Source of the DNA: Thermoplasmata archaeon
GTDB lineage: Archaea > Thermoplasmatota > Thermoplasmata > Thermoplasmatales > ARK-15
Assembly (NCBI GenBank): GCA_023261755.1
Contig: JAGDXS010000038.1
Span: forward strand, 1 to 40,516
Direction of reading: 5' to 3'
Length of the DNA: 40,516 nt
Positions 7,766-16,279 of this stretch are shown here, in pieces; positions within the stretch are counted from its first letter, which is position 1, and every line of letters starts with the position of its first letter. The position numbers and the translations under genes were made by a program. The notes beneath the pieces were generated by a model, which was not told where the DNA came from, did no database searches, and worked only from the letters and a program-made list of their open reading frames with translations.

Positions 7766-8707
7766 ATGGAATTTTCATTTGGTCCAGTTCCATCAAGGAG
7801 ACTTGGCAGGAGCCTTGGCATAAATAATATAATTCCTAAAACTTGCTCTTATTCTTGCATATATTGTCAGCTTGGCAAAACTATTAATTTCACATCCACA
7901 AGGAAAAAATTTTACGATCCTGATGAGCTCGTTTCTTCTGTAAGGAAAAGAGTAAATGAATTAGAAAAAAATGGTATAATAATTGATTATCTAACATTTG
8001 TCCCAGACGGTGAACCTACCCTAGATATAAACTTAGAAAATGAAATAAGGATGTTGAAGGAATTGGGAATAAAAATTGCAGTAATAACAAATTCTTCACT
8101 CATATATGACGAAGATGTTCGCAATGCCCTTTATCTAGCAAATTTTGTTTCCTTAAAGGTAGATACGGTAAAAAATGATATTTGGAAAAAAATAAATGTT
8201 CCACATAGGGATTTAAATCTTGATAAAATACTCTCAGGCATAAGAGAATTTTCTAAAAATTATCATGGAACATTAGCAACAGAAACAATGTTAATAAAGG
8301 GTATCAATGATAACAATTTTGATGAAACTGCAAAATTCATAGGTGAAATAAGGCCTCATACATCATACATTTCTGTTCCAACGAGACCGCCAGCCTTCGA
8401 TTTCGTAAAAATTCCGGATGAATATAAAATAATAGAGGCATACGAGACATTTAAAAGATTCATAGATAATGTTCAAACCCTTACAGATTTTGAAGGCGAA
8501 AATTTTGTAACACTTGAAAATACACTTAATGATATATTAGACATAATTTCAGTGCATCCAATGAGAGAAGATGTTCTTCTAAAAATATTAAGTGATAAGG
8601 GCATGGGTCTAAATGATCTCGAATCCCTAATAAATAAGGGTTTAATAAAAAAAGAAAATTATGGTGGTAAAATATTTTACATAAAAAAATTCAAAGGTTT
8701 TTCCTGA
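7766..8707 (+). CDS. Radical SAM enzyme, COG0731-like, with C-terminal winged helix
   Basis: This 313-residue radical SAM protein opens with FGPVPSRRLGRSLGIN, a highly conserved signature of a COG0731-like family. The 4Fe-4S Cys triad is C27-x3-C31-x2-C34. A FVPDGEPTLD segment (GEP motif) near residue 75 binds SAM. Residues from about 255 to the end look like a winged-helix domain (HPMREDVLLKILSDKGM). The family is related to wyosine synthase TYW1 but is shorter and lacks its extra Cys set, so its substrate is unknown. It sits 14 bases downstream of the LigB-fold gene. Its last 17 bases overlap the convergent acyl-CoA ligase. Confidence 0.8.
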   Translation: MEFSFGPVPSRRLGRSLGINNIIPKTCSYSCIYCQLGKTINFTSTRKKFYDPDELVSSVRKRVNELEKNGIIIDYLTFVPDGEPTLDINLENEIRMLKELGIKIAVITNSSLIYDEDVRNALYLANFVSLKVDTVKNDIWKKINVPHRDLNLDKILSGIREFSKNYHGTLATETMLIKGINDNNFDETAKFIGEIRPHTSYISVPTRPPAFDFVKIPDEYKIIEAYETFKRFIDNVQTLTDFEGENFVTLENTLNDILDIISVHPMREDVLLKILSDKGMGLNDLESLINKGLIKKENYGGKIFYIKKFKGFS

Positions 8708-10292
8708 GTTCCTTTTTATCTATTTTACCAGTACTTGTTTTAGGCATGGAATCAATGAATATAACATCATCTGGAAGCCACCATTTCTGTACCCTGCCTG
8801 TTTCTATGTACCTGTTCAAATGCTCGTAAATTTTTTCCTTTGTAATAGGTTTCTTTGTTGTGACAAAAAGAATTGGCCTTTCACCCCATTTAGGATCAGG
8901 TTTTCCTACGAGTGCAACTTCACCCACTTCAGGTATTTCTGATACAATGTTCTCTAGGAGGAGTGATGGAATGAATTCTCCCCCACTTTTAACCGCATCC
9001 TTTTCCCTGTCAACTATATGTATATAACCCAATGAATCTACAACTGCAAGATCCCCTGTATGGAGCCAGCCATTTTTCCATAGCTGTTCAGTTTTTTCTG
9101 GATCTTTATAGTATTCTCCGGTTAGCCATGGCGCCCTCACAACTATCTCACCTATTGTGTTGTTATCCCATGGTACATCTTTGTCCAGTGAATCAACCAC
9201 CCTAATGTTTACAAAAGGTATTGGTATTCCTGTGCTTATCTTGTATTCAAATCTCTCTTCATCCCTCATCTTTTTAATTTTATCAGTGAATAATGCAATT
9301 GTAAGAACCGGGCATGTTTCTGAAAGGCCGTATCCTCCTATTGTATTTATTCCATATTTCTCGGCCATTTTAGCAAGTCCCTTTGGAAGTGCTGCTCCGC
9401 CAATTACAACTTTCCATCCCTCTAGGTATTTTCCATAATTCTCTACATCAGGATGTGTTAAAATCATATAGAGAATAGATGGAACCATCAGGGATAATGA
9501 AACATGCTCATTTTTTATTAGCTCAAGAATCTTCTTTACATCATATCTCCCTGGCAAAACATATTTGTTTCCAGTGATCATTGTTACATATGGAAGACCC
9601 CAGGAATGCACGTGGAACATTGGAACAAGGCTCATAAATACATCCTTATCTGTAACATACAGAGGTTCCTTATGCACCGCCATTGCTAGCGCTGTGGCAT
9701 GTAATACCAAGTTCCTGTGCGAAAAAGTAACTCCCTTTGGCAATCCTGTAGTTCCAGAAGTATAGAAAATTGTTGCCTGCGTATTTTCATCAAGATCAGG
9801 AAAATCTATGGGCTCAGATGAAGATAATAGATCCTCGTAGTTGTAATTTGGCGTAAGGATAGTTTTTACCTCTTCATTTTTATCTGAATATATAATCCAT
9901 CCTTTAATAAAATCAAATAACTGTGCAGCCTTTTCAATAATTGGGACAAACTCATCCCTGATTATAACATACTTATCCTCTGCATGCTGCATGGTATAGA
10001 AAATTAATTCCGGCGGATATCTAATATTCACAGTATGAAGAACTGCACCTATCATTGGTACTGCATAATAACTTTCCATGTAATGGTTAGTGTCCCAATC
10101 AAGAACAGCAACCTTATCTCCTGGCTTAACACCTAAATTCACCAAAGCATTGCCTATTCTTCCTACCCTATCGTAGAATTCTTTAAAAGTAAATCTTTTC
10201 TGGTCCTGGTAAACTATTTCCTGGTCTGGAAAATTTCTCAGTGTTGCAGGTAAAATATTCCTTATATTCATTTGATACTTATAAGCTGCCAT
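8691..10292 (-). CDS. Acyl-CoA synthetase (AMP-forming), long/medium-chain fatty-acid type
   Basis: This 533-residue adenylate-forming enzyme has the P-loop-like motif YTSGTTGLPKG at about 178-187, the GYGLSE motif, the GWLHTGD segment carrying the adenylate-binding Asp, the hinge (IVDREKDAVKSGGE), and the C-terminal catalytic Lys in PKTSTGKIDKKEL. Length and motifs match the long/medium-chain fatty acyl-CoA ligase branch rather than acetyl-CoA synthetase (about 650 residues). It would activate fatty or related carboxylic acids to CoA thioesters in the cytoplasm. ETF subunits encoded divergently just across the intergenic region fit a beta-oxidation context. Chain-length specificity cannot be read from sequence. 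Confidence 0.9.
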   Translation of the reverse strand: MAAYKYQMNIRNILPATLRNFPDQEIVYQDQKRFTFKEFYDRVGRIGNALVNLGVKPGDKVAVLDWDTNHYMESYYAVPMIGAVLHTVNIRYPPELIFYTMQHAEDKYVIIRDEFVPIIEKAAQLFDFIKGWIIYSDKNEEVKTILTPNYNYEDLLSSSEPIDFPDLDENTQATIFYTSGTTGLPKGVTFSHRNLVLHATALAMAVHKEPLYVTDKDVFMSLVPMFHVHSWGLPYVTMITGNKYVLPGRYDVKKILELIKNEHVSLSLMVPSILYMILTHPDVENYGKYLEGWKVVIGGAALPKGLAKMAEKYGINTIGGYGLSETCPVLTIALFTDKIKKMRDEERFEYKISTGIPIPFVNIRVVDSLDKDVPWDNNTIGEIVVRAPWLTGEYYKDPEKTEQLWKNGWLHTGDLAVVDSLGYIHIVDREKDAVKSGGEFIPSLLLENIVSEIPEVGEVALVGKPDPKWGERPILFVTTKKPITKEKIYEHLNRYIETGRVQKWWLPDDVIFIDSMPKTSTGKIDKKELRKNL

Positions 10293-10419
10293 AAAAATTG
10301 TATGTGAATTTCTAATTATAAATTTTTTCTTAAATCTTTTTCTAAATTAAAACAAATTTGAAATATTTTAGCGAAAGAATAAAAAATATTTTAAATATTT
10401 TTTTCCTTTTTCCGAATAT
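10293..10419. promoter_or_regulatory. Divergent promoter region, acyl-CoA ligase / carbonic anhydrase operon
   Basis: This is one of the longer gene-free spacers in the window (127 bp). A TATTTTAAATATT-like box at 10387-10399 is centred about 26 bp before the carbonic anhydrase ATG. On the minus strand an AATTATAAATTT-like box near 10312-10323 is about 25 bp before the ligase start. The middle is A/T-rich without a clear operator. Confidence 0.5.
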
Positions 10420-10941
10420 ATGATTTATGAATTTGAGGGCCGCGTACCAAAAATATCAGAAAAGGCCTATGTTCATGAGACAGCTGTTGTAATTGGCAAT
10501 GTAACAATATCTGACGGTGTCTGGGTGGGCCCCAACGCTACAATAAGGGGTGACTATGGAACTATAGAGATAGGCGAGAATTCTGCTGTGGAGGACAATG
10601 TTGTTATTCATGCCAGACCGGGCGAAAGAACAAAAATAGGGAATTGGGTAACCATTGGCCATGGATCTATTGTACATACAGCTACCGTGAACGATTACGT
10701 TGTAATAGGCATGGGATCCGTGATCACCGATTATGCTGTTGTTGGTACCTGGGCAGTTCTTGCGGAAGGAAGTGTTGTAAAAATTAGGCAGGTTGTGGAT
10801 CCTGAAACAGTAGTAGCTGGTGTACCGGCACAGCCAAAGACAAAGGTGACTGAAGAATACAAAAAACAATGGATAGAATTTAAGAAAATTTATGTCTCAT
10901 TTACGGAAAGATATAAGAATAATTTAAAAAGAATTGGGTGA
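10420..10941 (+). CDS. Gamma-carbonic anhydrase-family protein
   Basis: This 173-residue left-handed beta-helix protein is built from hexapeptide repeats ([VI]-x-[IV]-G-x-x). The zinc ligands of gamma-carbonic anhydrases are in place: His in VVIHARPG, and two His in GHGSIVHT. The proton-shuttle acidic loop of Methanosarcina Cam is absent, which places it in the short CamH/YrdA-like group. Several members of that group are weak or inactive as hydratases and may bind acyl-CoA-like ligands. It is the first gene of a + strand operon, six bases ahead of etfB, and its stop codon overlaps etfB's ribosome site. Leaderless start at 10420. Confidence 0.85.
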   Translation: MIYEFEGRVPKISEKAYVHETAVVIGNVTISDGVWVGPNATIRGDYGTIEIGENSAVEDNVVIHARPGERTKIGNWVTIGHGSIVHTATVNDYVVIGMGSVITDYAVVGTWAVLAEGSVVKIRQVVDPETVVAGVPAQPKTKVTEEYKKQWIEFKKIYVSFTERYKNNLKRIG

Positions 10942-10947
10942 TTAATT

Positions 10948-11691
10948 ATGTATAACATAATAGTGTGTTTTAAGCAAATTCTGGACATAGATCAAATGAA
11001 AGTAGACGAGAGCACTCAGGAACCAATTTTGAAAAACTTACCCTATAGGCTTGAAGATCTTAGCAAGAATGCAATTGAGGAAGCAGTAAGGATCAAGGAA
11101 AAATATGGAGGAAAAGTAATAGGAATAACATATGGTGGAGATCAGGCCACACTGGCAATGAAGGAAGCTCTTGCAATGGGTGTTGATGAGGGCATCATTC
11201 TTAAAGGTTATAAGGAAAACAATCCTGAAATAACATCTGATGTTCTTGCCAAAAAGATTTCAGGAATGCAGTATGATATAATAATAATGGGTAACCAGTC
11301 TGCGGATAGTTACACTGGTCTAGTTCCAGGCAAAGTAGCAAGAAAATTGTCTATTCCTCTTGTAGGAAATGCAATAAAACTCGAAATGGCAGATAGAAGA
11401 GTAAGAATAACGAGGACAGGTGAAGAAAAGAACCTTGTTCTTGAATCAAACCTTCCAGCTTTAGTAACAGTTGAGCAGGAAATAAATGAACCAAGGCTAC
11501 CACCACTAATACAGATCATGGCCGCAGGTAGGAAGCCCATGAAAATTGAAGAAATACAAGTAAATGTAAAATCCACAAAAAAGGTAATATGGAACAGGGC
11601 ACCAAAGAGTGAAAGGAAGAGAATAGTGTTTGAGGATGTGGACAAGGGTGTGGCTGAAATATCTAAAGTTTTAAAGGGTGAGGTAAAATGA
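10948..11691 (+). CDS. etfB: Electron transfer flavoprotein, beta subunit
   Basis: This 247-residue ETF beta (FixA-type) protein starts with the usual YNIIVCFKQILDID segment and has the nucleotide-binding ALAMGVDEGI region. It also has the QSADSYTG segment, which resembles the Q-x-x-D-x-x-x-G motif of the family, and the ANLPAL-like loop (ESNLPALVTVEQ). It forms the heterodimer with EtfA that carries electrons from acyl-CoA dehydrogenases to the quinone pool. A GGTGA ribosome site precedes ATG 10948. The stop overlaps the etfA start (ATGA). The acyl-CoA ligase across the divergent promoter fits fatty-acid oxidation. Confidence 0.92.
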   Translation: MYNIIVCFKQILDIDQMKVDESTQEPILKNLPYRLEDLSKNAIEEAVRIKEKYGGKVIGITYGGDQATLAMKEALAMGVDEGIILKGYKENNPEITSDVLAKKISGMQYDIIIMGNQSADSYTGLVPGKVARKLSIPLVGNAIKLEMADRRVRITRTGEEKNLVLESNLPALVTVEQEINEPRLPPLIQIMAAGRKPMKIEEIQVNVKSTKKVIWNRAPKSERKRIVFEDVDKGVAEISKVLKGEVK

Positions 11692-12581
11692 AAGCGATGG
11701 TATTTTCTGAAAAGGCTGATCTTTCATCTCAGATGCTCACACTTTTCAGAAACACGTTTGAAATGGATCTTTATACAACAAGCAATGAAAATTTACTTAA
11801 TTTTGGCGCAAAGAATGTTTTTAAGTTAACTGGGAATAACCTTTATGTTGACAACATTTCTGAAAAGCTTGCTGAAATGTATAAAAACAATGGTTATGAT
11901 ATTATTATAATAGGATCTTCTGCAATGGGCAGGGAAATTTCATCATTACTCTCTGAAATTTTGCATTTGGAGGCAATCACAGAGGTAATGAAAATAGAGC
12001 CAAAGGATGGAATTATAGCAACTGAAAGGTTCTTCTACGGTGGAAAAACAGTGATAAGGGAAGAATCAGAGGCAAAAATATTTACAGTTCTACCAGGATT
12101 GGTAGATCCACAGCCGGTAAATTCATCATCTACTGAAAATAATATAAGTATTGATAAGGATTCTGCAATAAAGGTTGTTGACCAGATTGAAAAACCAAAG
12201 AGCAGTGTAAACCTTGAAAAGGCCGATATAATAGTTTCAGCTGGCAGGGGCATAGGAAAGAAAGAAGGTCTTGCTGTGATTCAGCAGCTGGCAGATGTTC
12301 TCCATGGTGAGGTAGGAGGATCTAGGCCTGTTTGCCTGGATTATCACTGGCTGAGCGAGGAAAGGCAGGTAGGACTTTCAGGAAAAAGGGTAAAGCCCAA
12401 GGTATATGTAGCATGTGGAATTTCTGGACAGGTACAGCACATAGCAGGCATGAGAGGTTCAAGAATGGTGATTGCTATAAATAAGGACAAGAACGCACCA
12501 ATATTCAATGAATGCGATTATGGCATCGTGGGAGATCTTTATGCAGTCATACCCAAGCTCATAGAAGCAATGAAAAAATGA
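11688..12581 (+). CDS. etfA: Electron transfer flavoprotein, alpha subunit
   Basis: This 297-residue ETF alpha (FixB-type) protein has a C-terminal FAD-binding domain with AGRGIGKKEG, GGSRPVCLDYHWLSEERQVG, GISGQVQHIAGM and AINKDKNAPIFNECDYGIVGD, all diagnostic of EtfA. The N-terminal domain (to about 165) is less conserved. A GAGGT ribosome site lies at the end of etfB. The last codon region overlaps pcc1 by four bases (ATGA). It partners EtfB. No ETF:quinone oxidoreductase is encoded in this window. Confidence 0.93.
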   Translation: MKAMVFSEKADLSSQMLTLFRNTFEMDLYTTSNENLLNFGAKNVFKLTGNNLYVDNISEKLAEMYKNNGYDIIIIGSSAMGREISSLLSEILHLEAITEVMKIEPKDGIIATERFFYGGKTVIREESEAKIFTVLPGLVDPQPVNSSSTENNISIDKDSAIKVVDQIEKPKSSVNLEKADIIVSAGRGIGKKEGLAVIQQLADVLHGEVGGSRPVCLDYHWLSEERQVGLSGKRVKPKVYVACGISGQVQHIAGMRGSRMVIAINKDKNAPIFNECDYGIVGDLYAVIPKLIEAMKK

Positions 12582-12808
12582 CAAACAGTGCAGAAATAAT
12601 AATAGATTCAAAAAACGCGGAGATTCTATACAAAGCATTGAGGGTGGAGGGGGAGAGGAATATTCCAAGGACTTCAATAAAAATTGAAAATATGGAAAAT
12701 AAACTAAAAATTTTTATTAATGCTTCAGATGTCAATGCGATGAGGGCAGCAATAAACTCATATATGAGATGGATTAACCTATCAATGAAATTGCTGGAGA
12801 TGGTATAA
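12578..12808 (+). CDS. pcc1: KEOPS complex subunit Pcc1-like protein
   Basis: This 76-residue protein has the Pcc1 fold pattern: a beta-hairpin start (AEIIIDSKNAEILYKAL), the R-[ST]-x-[IV] strand (PRTSIKIENMENKLKIFINASD), and the helical A-[LM]-R-A-[AI]-[IL]-N-S-Y-x-R-W segment near residues 56-66. Pcc1 dimerises the KEOPS complex that makes t6A37 on ANN-decoding tRNAs such as tRNA-Thr. The true start is ATG 12578, overlapping the etfA stop; a longer upstream frame only reads through etfA. It is followed without a gap by prefoldin beta, a common archaeal neighbour of pcc1. Confidence 0.85.
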   Translation: MTNSAEIIIDSKNAEILYKALRVEGERNIPRTSIKIENMENKLKIFINASDVNAMRAAINSYMRWINLSMKLLEMV

Positions 12809-13174
12809 ATGGTAGATTTGAATCTTACTCCTTATCTTCAGGAGAAATTAAAGCAGGCTCAGACATTGCAGCAACAGCTTGAAAGTGTTGTTACTCAAAG
12901 ATACCAGATAGATATGAAAGTGAAAGAGATTGCAAAAACATTGGAAGAATTAAATAAGGCTGGATCCGATACTGTAGTATTTAAAAGTGTAGGCTCTATA
13001 TTAATTTCCGTGAAGGACATAGAAAATTTAAAGAAGGATCTTGAGGAAGAGAAGGAAACACTTGAGGTAAGGCTAAAAACTCTGGAAAAGCAGCAGAAGA
13101 TGCTTGAAGACAAGTACAAGGATATACAGAATGAGTTTGCTAAAGCTTACGGTGAACAGGGTCAAGGCAATTAA
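12809..13174 (+). CDS. pfdB: Prefoldin subunit beta
   Basis: This 121-residue protein has two long amphipathic helices (about 5-45 and 70-115) linked by a short hairpin region containing VFKSVGSILISV, the central beta segment of beta-type prefoldins. The length matches archaeal prefoldin beta (about 115-125). Four beta and two alpha subunits form the jellyfish-shaped holdase that hands unfolded proteins to the thermosome. The start ATG is immediately after the pcc1 stop, and the stop overlaps the next start by one base (TAATG), so it is translationally coupled. Confidence 0.9.
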   Translation: MVDLNLTPYLQEKLKQAQTLQQQLESVVTQRYQIDMKVKEIAKTLEELNKAGSDTVVFKSVGSILISVKDIENLKKDLEEEKETLEVRLKTLEKQQKMLEDKYKDIQNEFAKAYGEQGQGN

Positions 13175-13785
13175 TGACCCTTATGTTCAGCATAGGAAAT
13201 ATAAGGTTAAGACCACTTGAAAGGAACGACCTATCATTGGTTCATGAACTGGAAAATGATGAGCATGGTACGTTCTACGCAAGGGGGTTGCCATTAAATT
13301 TTAAAACGATGGATGAAATTATTCTGGAATACGAGGAAGATTTAAAAAAGGGTCTTAGAAAAAGGTTTGTCGTTGAAACAAAGGATGGAAAGAGTACTGG
13401 AATAGCATCTATTTATGAAAATCCCGGACCTATGAAGAGGGCTGGCATAGGTCTTTTTCTTAAAAAGGAATATTGGAATTCAGGCATAGGCAAGATTGCA
13501 ACCCTGGCACTTTTAGAAATGCTCTTCTATTTTTCAAATTATGATAGGGTGGAGGCCTGGAGTGCAGAATATAATAAAAGGGCGCATAGGGTACTTATAG
13601 ATAATGGCATGGCACTCGAAGGTAAATTGAGAAAAGCATTGTTTGTAACAGGCAAATATTATGACTGGTACATTTTTGGTGAATTGAAAAATGAATATTT
13701 TGAAAAAAGAGAAGAAATATTGAAAAGAATACTTAATAAATATTATGAAGAATACTTAGGGAACATTTCATCATTTTCTCCATAA
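13174..13785 (+). CDS. GNAT acetyltransferase, RimJ/RimL-like
   Basis: This 203-residue GCN5-related N-acetyltransferase starts with IRLRPLERNDLSLV, typical of the RimJ/RimL/SpeG branch. It has a central GIGLFLKKEYWNSGIGKIATLALLEM segment for the acetyl-CoA pyrophosphate-binding loop (x-x-G-x-G-x), followed by the VEAWSAEYNKRAHRVLIDNGM helix (N-x-R-x-x-x-x-x-x-x-x-G-[MF]). It is the last gene of the carbonic anhydrase operon. The acceptor could be a protein N-terminus, a ribosomal protein or a small amine, and is not determined by sequence. Confidence 0.8.
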   Translation: MTLMFSIGNIRLRPLERNDLSLVHELENDEHGTFYARGLPLNFKTMDEIILEYEEDLKKGLRKRFVVETKDGKSTGIASIYENPGPMKRAGIGLFLKKEYWNSGIGKIATLALLEMLFYFSNYDRVEAWSAEYNKRAHRVLIDNGMALEGKLRKALFVTGKYYDWYIFGELKNEYFEKREEILKRILNKYYEEYLGNISSFSP

Positions 13786-13816
13786 TAATGACATTTTTTT
13801 AAAATTTAGGGCGATA

Positions 13817-13828
13817 GTTTTTAATATC
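13817..13828 (+). promoter_or_regulatory. TATA-like box of glnA
   Basis: GTTTTTAATATC is centred 26 bp before the glnA ATG at 13849, the spacing for a leaderless transcript. This makes glnA a separate transcription unit from the operon that ends 63 bases upstream. Confidence 0.5.
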
Positions 13829-13848
13829 ATTCATGTAATACAAATTTT

Positions 13849-15177
13849 ATGGAAAGGGAAGAGATTAAAAAAATACTGGATAGAGAGAATGTTAAATTCA
13901 TCCAGATGCAGTTTATGGATATTTTAGGCACAGTAAAAACTGTAATTGTTCCATCTTCAAAGTTTGATAAGTCCATGGATGATGGTGTTCTTTTTGATGG
14001 TTCCAGCATAGTTGGCTATGCAACAATAGAAGAATCTGACATGAGAGGTATTCCGGATCTTTCCACATTTCAGATCCTTCCATGGTATGATGGGAATATT
14101 AAGACCGCAAGGATAATATGCGATGTTCACACACCATCAGGTGAACAGTTTCCGGGTGATCCAAGGCTTGTTTTAAAAAATATGCTTAGGAAAGCAAATG
14201 AAATGGGTTACCAATTTTTTACTGGACCCGAATTTGAGTTTTTTCTTTTCAAGATAAATGATCAGGGCGAACCTGAACCTGTACCAAGTGATAAGGGAAG
14301 TTATTTTGACTATACACCTGTGGACAGGGCAGAAGCGATCAAGAAAGAAATTTTGCTATTTCTTGACATGATGGGTTACGATCCGGAGGCATCACACCAT
14401 GAAGTTTCACCAGGCCAGCATGAAATAGATCTAAGATTTTCAGATGCTCTCACAATGGCAGATAGGATCATGACGTTGAAAGCCCTTATCAAAACTGTTG
14501 CACTTAAGCATGGCCTTTTTGCAAGCTTCATGCCAAAGCCAATTTATGGTGTAAATGGATCTGGAATGCACGTGCACCAGAGTTTAATGACCATGGACCA
14601 GAAAAAAAATTTCTTTTACGATCCAAATGGAAAATACCAGCTGAGTGATATAGCAATGCATTATATTGGTGGCGTATTGAAACATGCAAGGGAAACAGCT
14701 GCAATTTTGAATTCATCAGTGAATTCCTATAAAAGGCTTGTACCCGGCTATGAGGCACCGGTATACATATCCTGGGCAAACATGAACAGGAGCGCTTTGG
14801 TAAGGATACCACAGGGCCGTGGCTTGAAAACAAGATTGGAACAGAGGAATCCTGACCCTGCAGGAAATCCATATCTTCAGTTCGCAGTCATGCTTGCTGC
14901 AGGCCTCGATGGTATAAGGAATAAAATAGAACCTCCAGAGCCTGTTGAAAAGGATATATATCATTTATCCCAAGAAGAGAGGGAAAGTCTGGGCATAGAG
15001 AGCTTACCTGGAAGTTTAGGGGATGCTTTAGAAATATTCAGAAAAAGTGAATTGATGAGAGAAACTTTAGGAGACCATATTTTCAACCATTTCTATATTG
15101 TAAAGAAAAAGGAGGTTGAATCTTACAGGGCGGAGGTAACAGCTTGGGAAATTAAAAACCTTCTTCCTGTTCTTTAA
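13849..15177 (+). CDS. glnA: Glutamine synthetase, type I
   Basis: This 442-residue GS catalyses ATP-dependent amidation of glutamate. The beta-grasp domain contains the DGSSIVGYATIEESDM latch region. The catalytic domain has GPEFEFFLF (metal-binding Glu), GVNGSGMHVHQS (ATP/metal His) and NRSALVRIPQ (substrate Arg). The length corresponds to the GSI-alpha form without the 25-residue insertion of GSI-beta. A Tyr (DIYHLS) sits near the site adenylylated in enterobacteria. No modifying enzyme is encoded here, so adenylylation is not implied. Its 3' end overlaps the convergent winged-helix ATPase by 26 bases. Confidence 0.95.
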   Translation: MEREEIKKILDRENVKFIQMQFMDILGTVKTVIVPSSKFDKSMDDGVLFDGSSIVGYATIEESDMRGIPDLSTFQILPWYDGNIKTARIICDVHTPSGEQFPGDPRLVLKNMLRKANEMGYQFFTGPEFEFFLFKINDQGEPEPVPSDKGSYFDYTPVDRAEAIKKEILLFLDMMGYDPEASHHEVSPGQHEIDLRFSDALTMADRIMTLKALIKTVALKHGLFASFMPKPIYGVNGSGMHVHQSLMTMDQKKNFFYDPNGKYQLSDIAMHYIGGVLKHARETAAILNSSVNSYKRLVPGYEAPVYISWANMNRSALVRIPQGRGLKTRLEQRNPDPAGNPYLQFAVMLAAGLDGIRNKIEPPEPVEKDIYHLSQEERESLGIESLPGSLGDALEIFRKSELMRETLGDHIFNHFYIVKKKEVESYRAEVTAWEIKNLLPVL

Positions 15178-16252
15178 TTCTTACAAGATCGATCATGAAT
15201 TTGGCCTGCTCAGGTGTGATGTTTGAATTTTTTATTATTATTTCCTCATTTCCTTCCACAAGGCCCTTAAGGAGCATTGGTTTACCACCAGTCAATTGAT
15301 AAATTACCTCTACTCTTTCCTGACTCAATCCAGGAAAAAGGTCTTTGATCACCTTCATTGGAAGTCCCTTAATCCTTAATTCAGTTACCTTTCCAGTTGA
15401 AACATCGTCCTGGCTATAGAATCTGTTATATGATGGTGTGTCCTCTCTCATGGATATTATCATTTTACCAGAATTCTTATCCCTTACTAAATTTTGCATG
15501 AATTCTACTATTGAATCATCTACCAAATAATAATTATCAAAAATTATTAGAGCATTTTTATTTTTGATAATATGATCAAAGCTTCCATTATAAATGCTTT
15601 CTATTTTATTTTTTAGGGAATCTATATTAATTTGCATATTCAGCTGTATCATTATAATATCCATGTTTCTTACTGTGGTCAAAAATTTTCCTATCAGGGA
15701 TGTTTTGCCCATACCTTCCTGGCCTATTACAACAAGAAATGGTGATTTATCTTTAAGCCAGTTTTCCATGATCTTTATTTCATCTTTCCTGTCAAGAATA
15801 TTTCCATCAAATGTGGCTTCAACATAAATCTTTTTCTTTGCAGGTTGCTTACTTTCCTTATTCATTTCATTTTGTATGTAATTAAGAGCCTCTAGCCAGG
15901 ACATTTCCCTCATATTTTCTATTAGATCTATAACCTTGTATTTTCTGCCGTTGAAATGTACATTTAAATTTGCATAACTTTTTTTAATTTTATCTACCTC
16001 GAGCATTCCTTCAGGTGTAAGAAAATACACATTCACCTTCTTCTCTTTACCTATGACCCTACCTTTGACTTCTTCAATTAGCTTATTTCTAATCAGAAAA
16101 TCCAGCTCCCTTGGCACATGGGAGACGGTAATACCCATTGCCCTTGCAATGCCCTCCTGGGAAATCTCAACTGGAAGCTGGTACTTATCCTTATATTTCC
16201 AATATTCAGAAAGATAAATCAGAATCTTTGTTCTCAGAGTTACCCTTTCCAT
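15152..16252 (-). CDS. Winged-helix / P-loop ATPase (STAND/AAA-like) regulator
   Basis: This 366-residue protein has an N-terminal winged-helix region (about 1-90; SQEGIARAMGITVSHVPREL is the likely recognition helix pair) followed by a P-loop ATPase. Walker A is GQEGMGKTS at 177-185 and Walker B is ALIIFDN at 234-240. A sensor-like SMRED segment and a C-terminal helical part (TGGKPMLLKGL, as in archaeal AAA/NACHT-like ATPases) complete the core. This architecture suggests a signal-dependent transcription regulator. A TTTTAAATATCC box within the 3' end of tsr3 (about 16277-16288) is 25-35 bp upstream, so it may have its own promoter. The regulated genes are unknown; glnA is the convergent neighbour. 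Confidence 0.75.
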   Translation of the reverse strand: MERVTLRTKILIYLSEYWKYKDKYQLPVEISQEGIARAMGITVSHVPRELDFLIRNKLIEEVKGRVIGKEKKVNVYFLTPEGMLEVDKIKKSYANLNVHFNGRKYKVIDLIENMREMSWLEALNYIQNEMNKESKQPAKKKIYVEATFDGNILDRKDEIKIMENWLKDKSPFLVVIGQEGMGKTSLIGKFLTTVRNMDIIMIQLNMQINIDSLKNKIESIYNGSFDHIIKNKNALIIFDNYYLVDDSIVEFMQNLVRDKNSGKMIISMREDTPSYNRFYSQDDVSTGKVTELRIKGLPMKVIKDLFPGLSQERVEVIYQLTGGKPMLLKGLVEGNEEIIIKNSNITPEQAKFMIDLVRIKEQEEGF

Positions 16253-16279
16253 CTTGTATGAGTATTATGAAAAGGATAT

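Noticed and set aside
10456-10869. 137-codon minus-strand frame opposite the carbonic anhydrase gene
   Set aside because: It is the antisense shadow of a hexapeptide-repeat gene. Its Tyr/Ser/His-rich text has no domain signature and no promoter.
12512-12577. N-terminal extension of the Pcc1 frame upstream of 12578
   Set aside because: The extension lies entirely inside etfA in another frame and has no family likeness. ATG 12578 overlapping the etfA stop gives a normal-length Pcc1.
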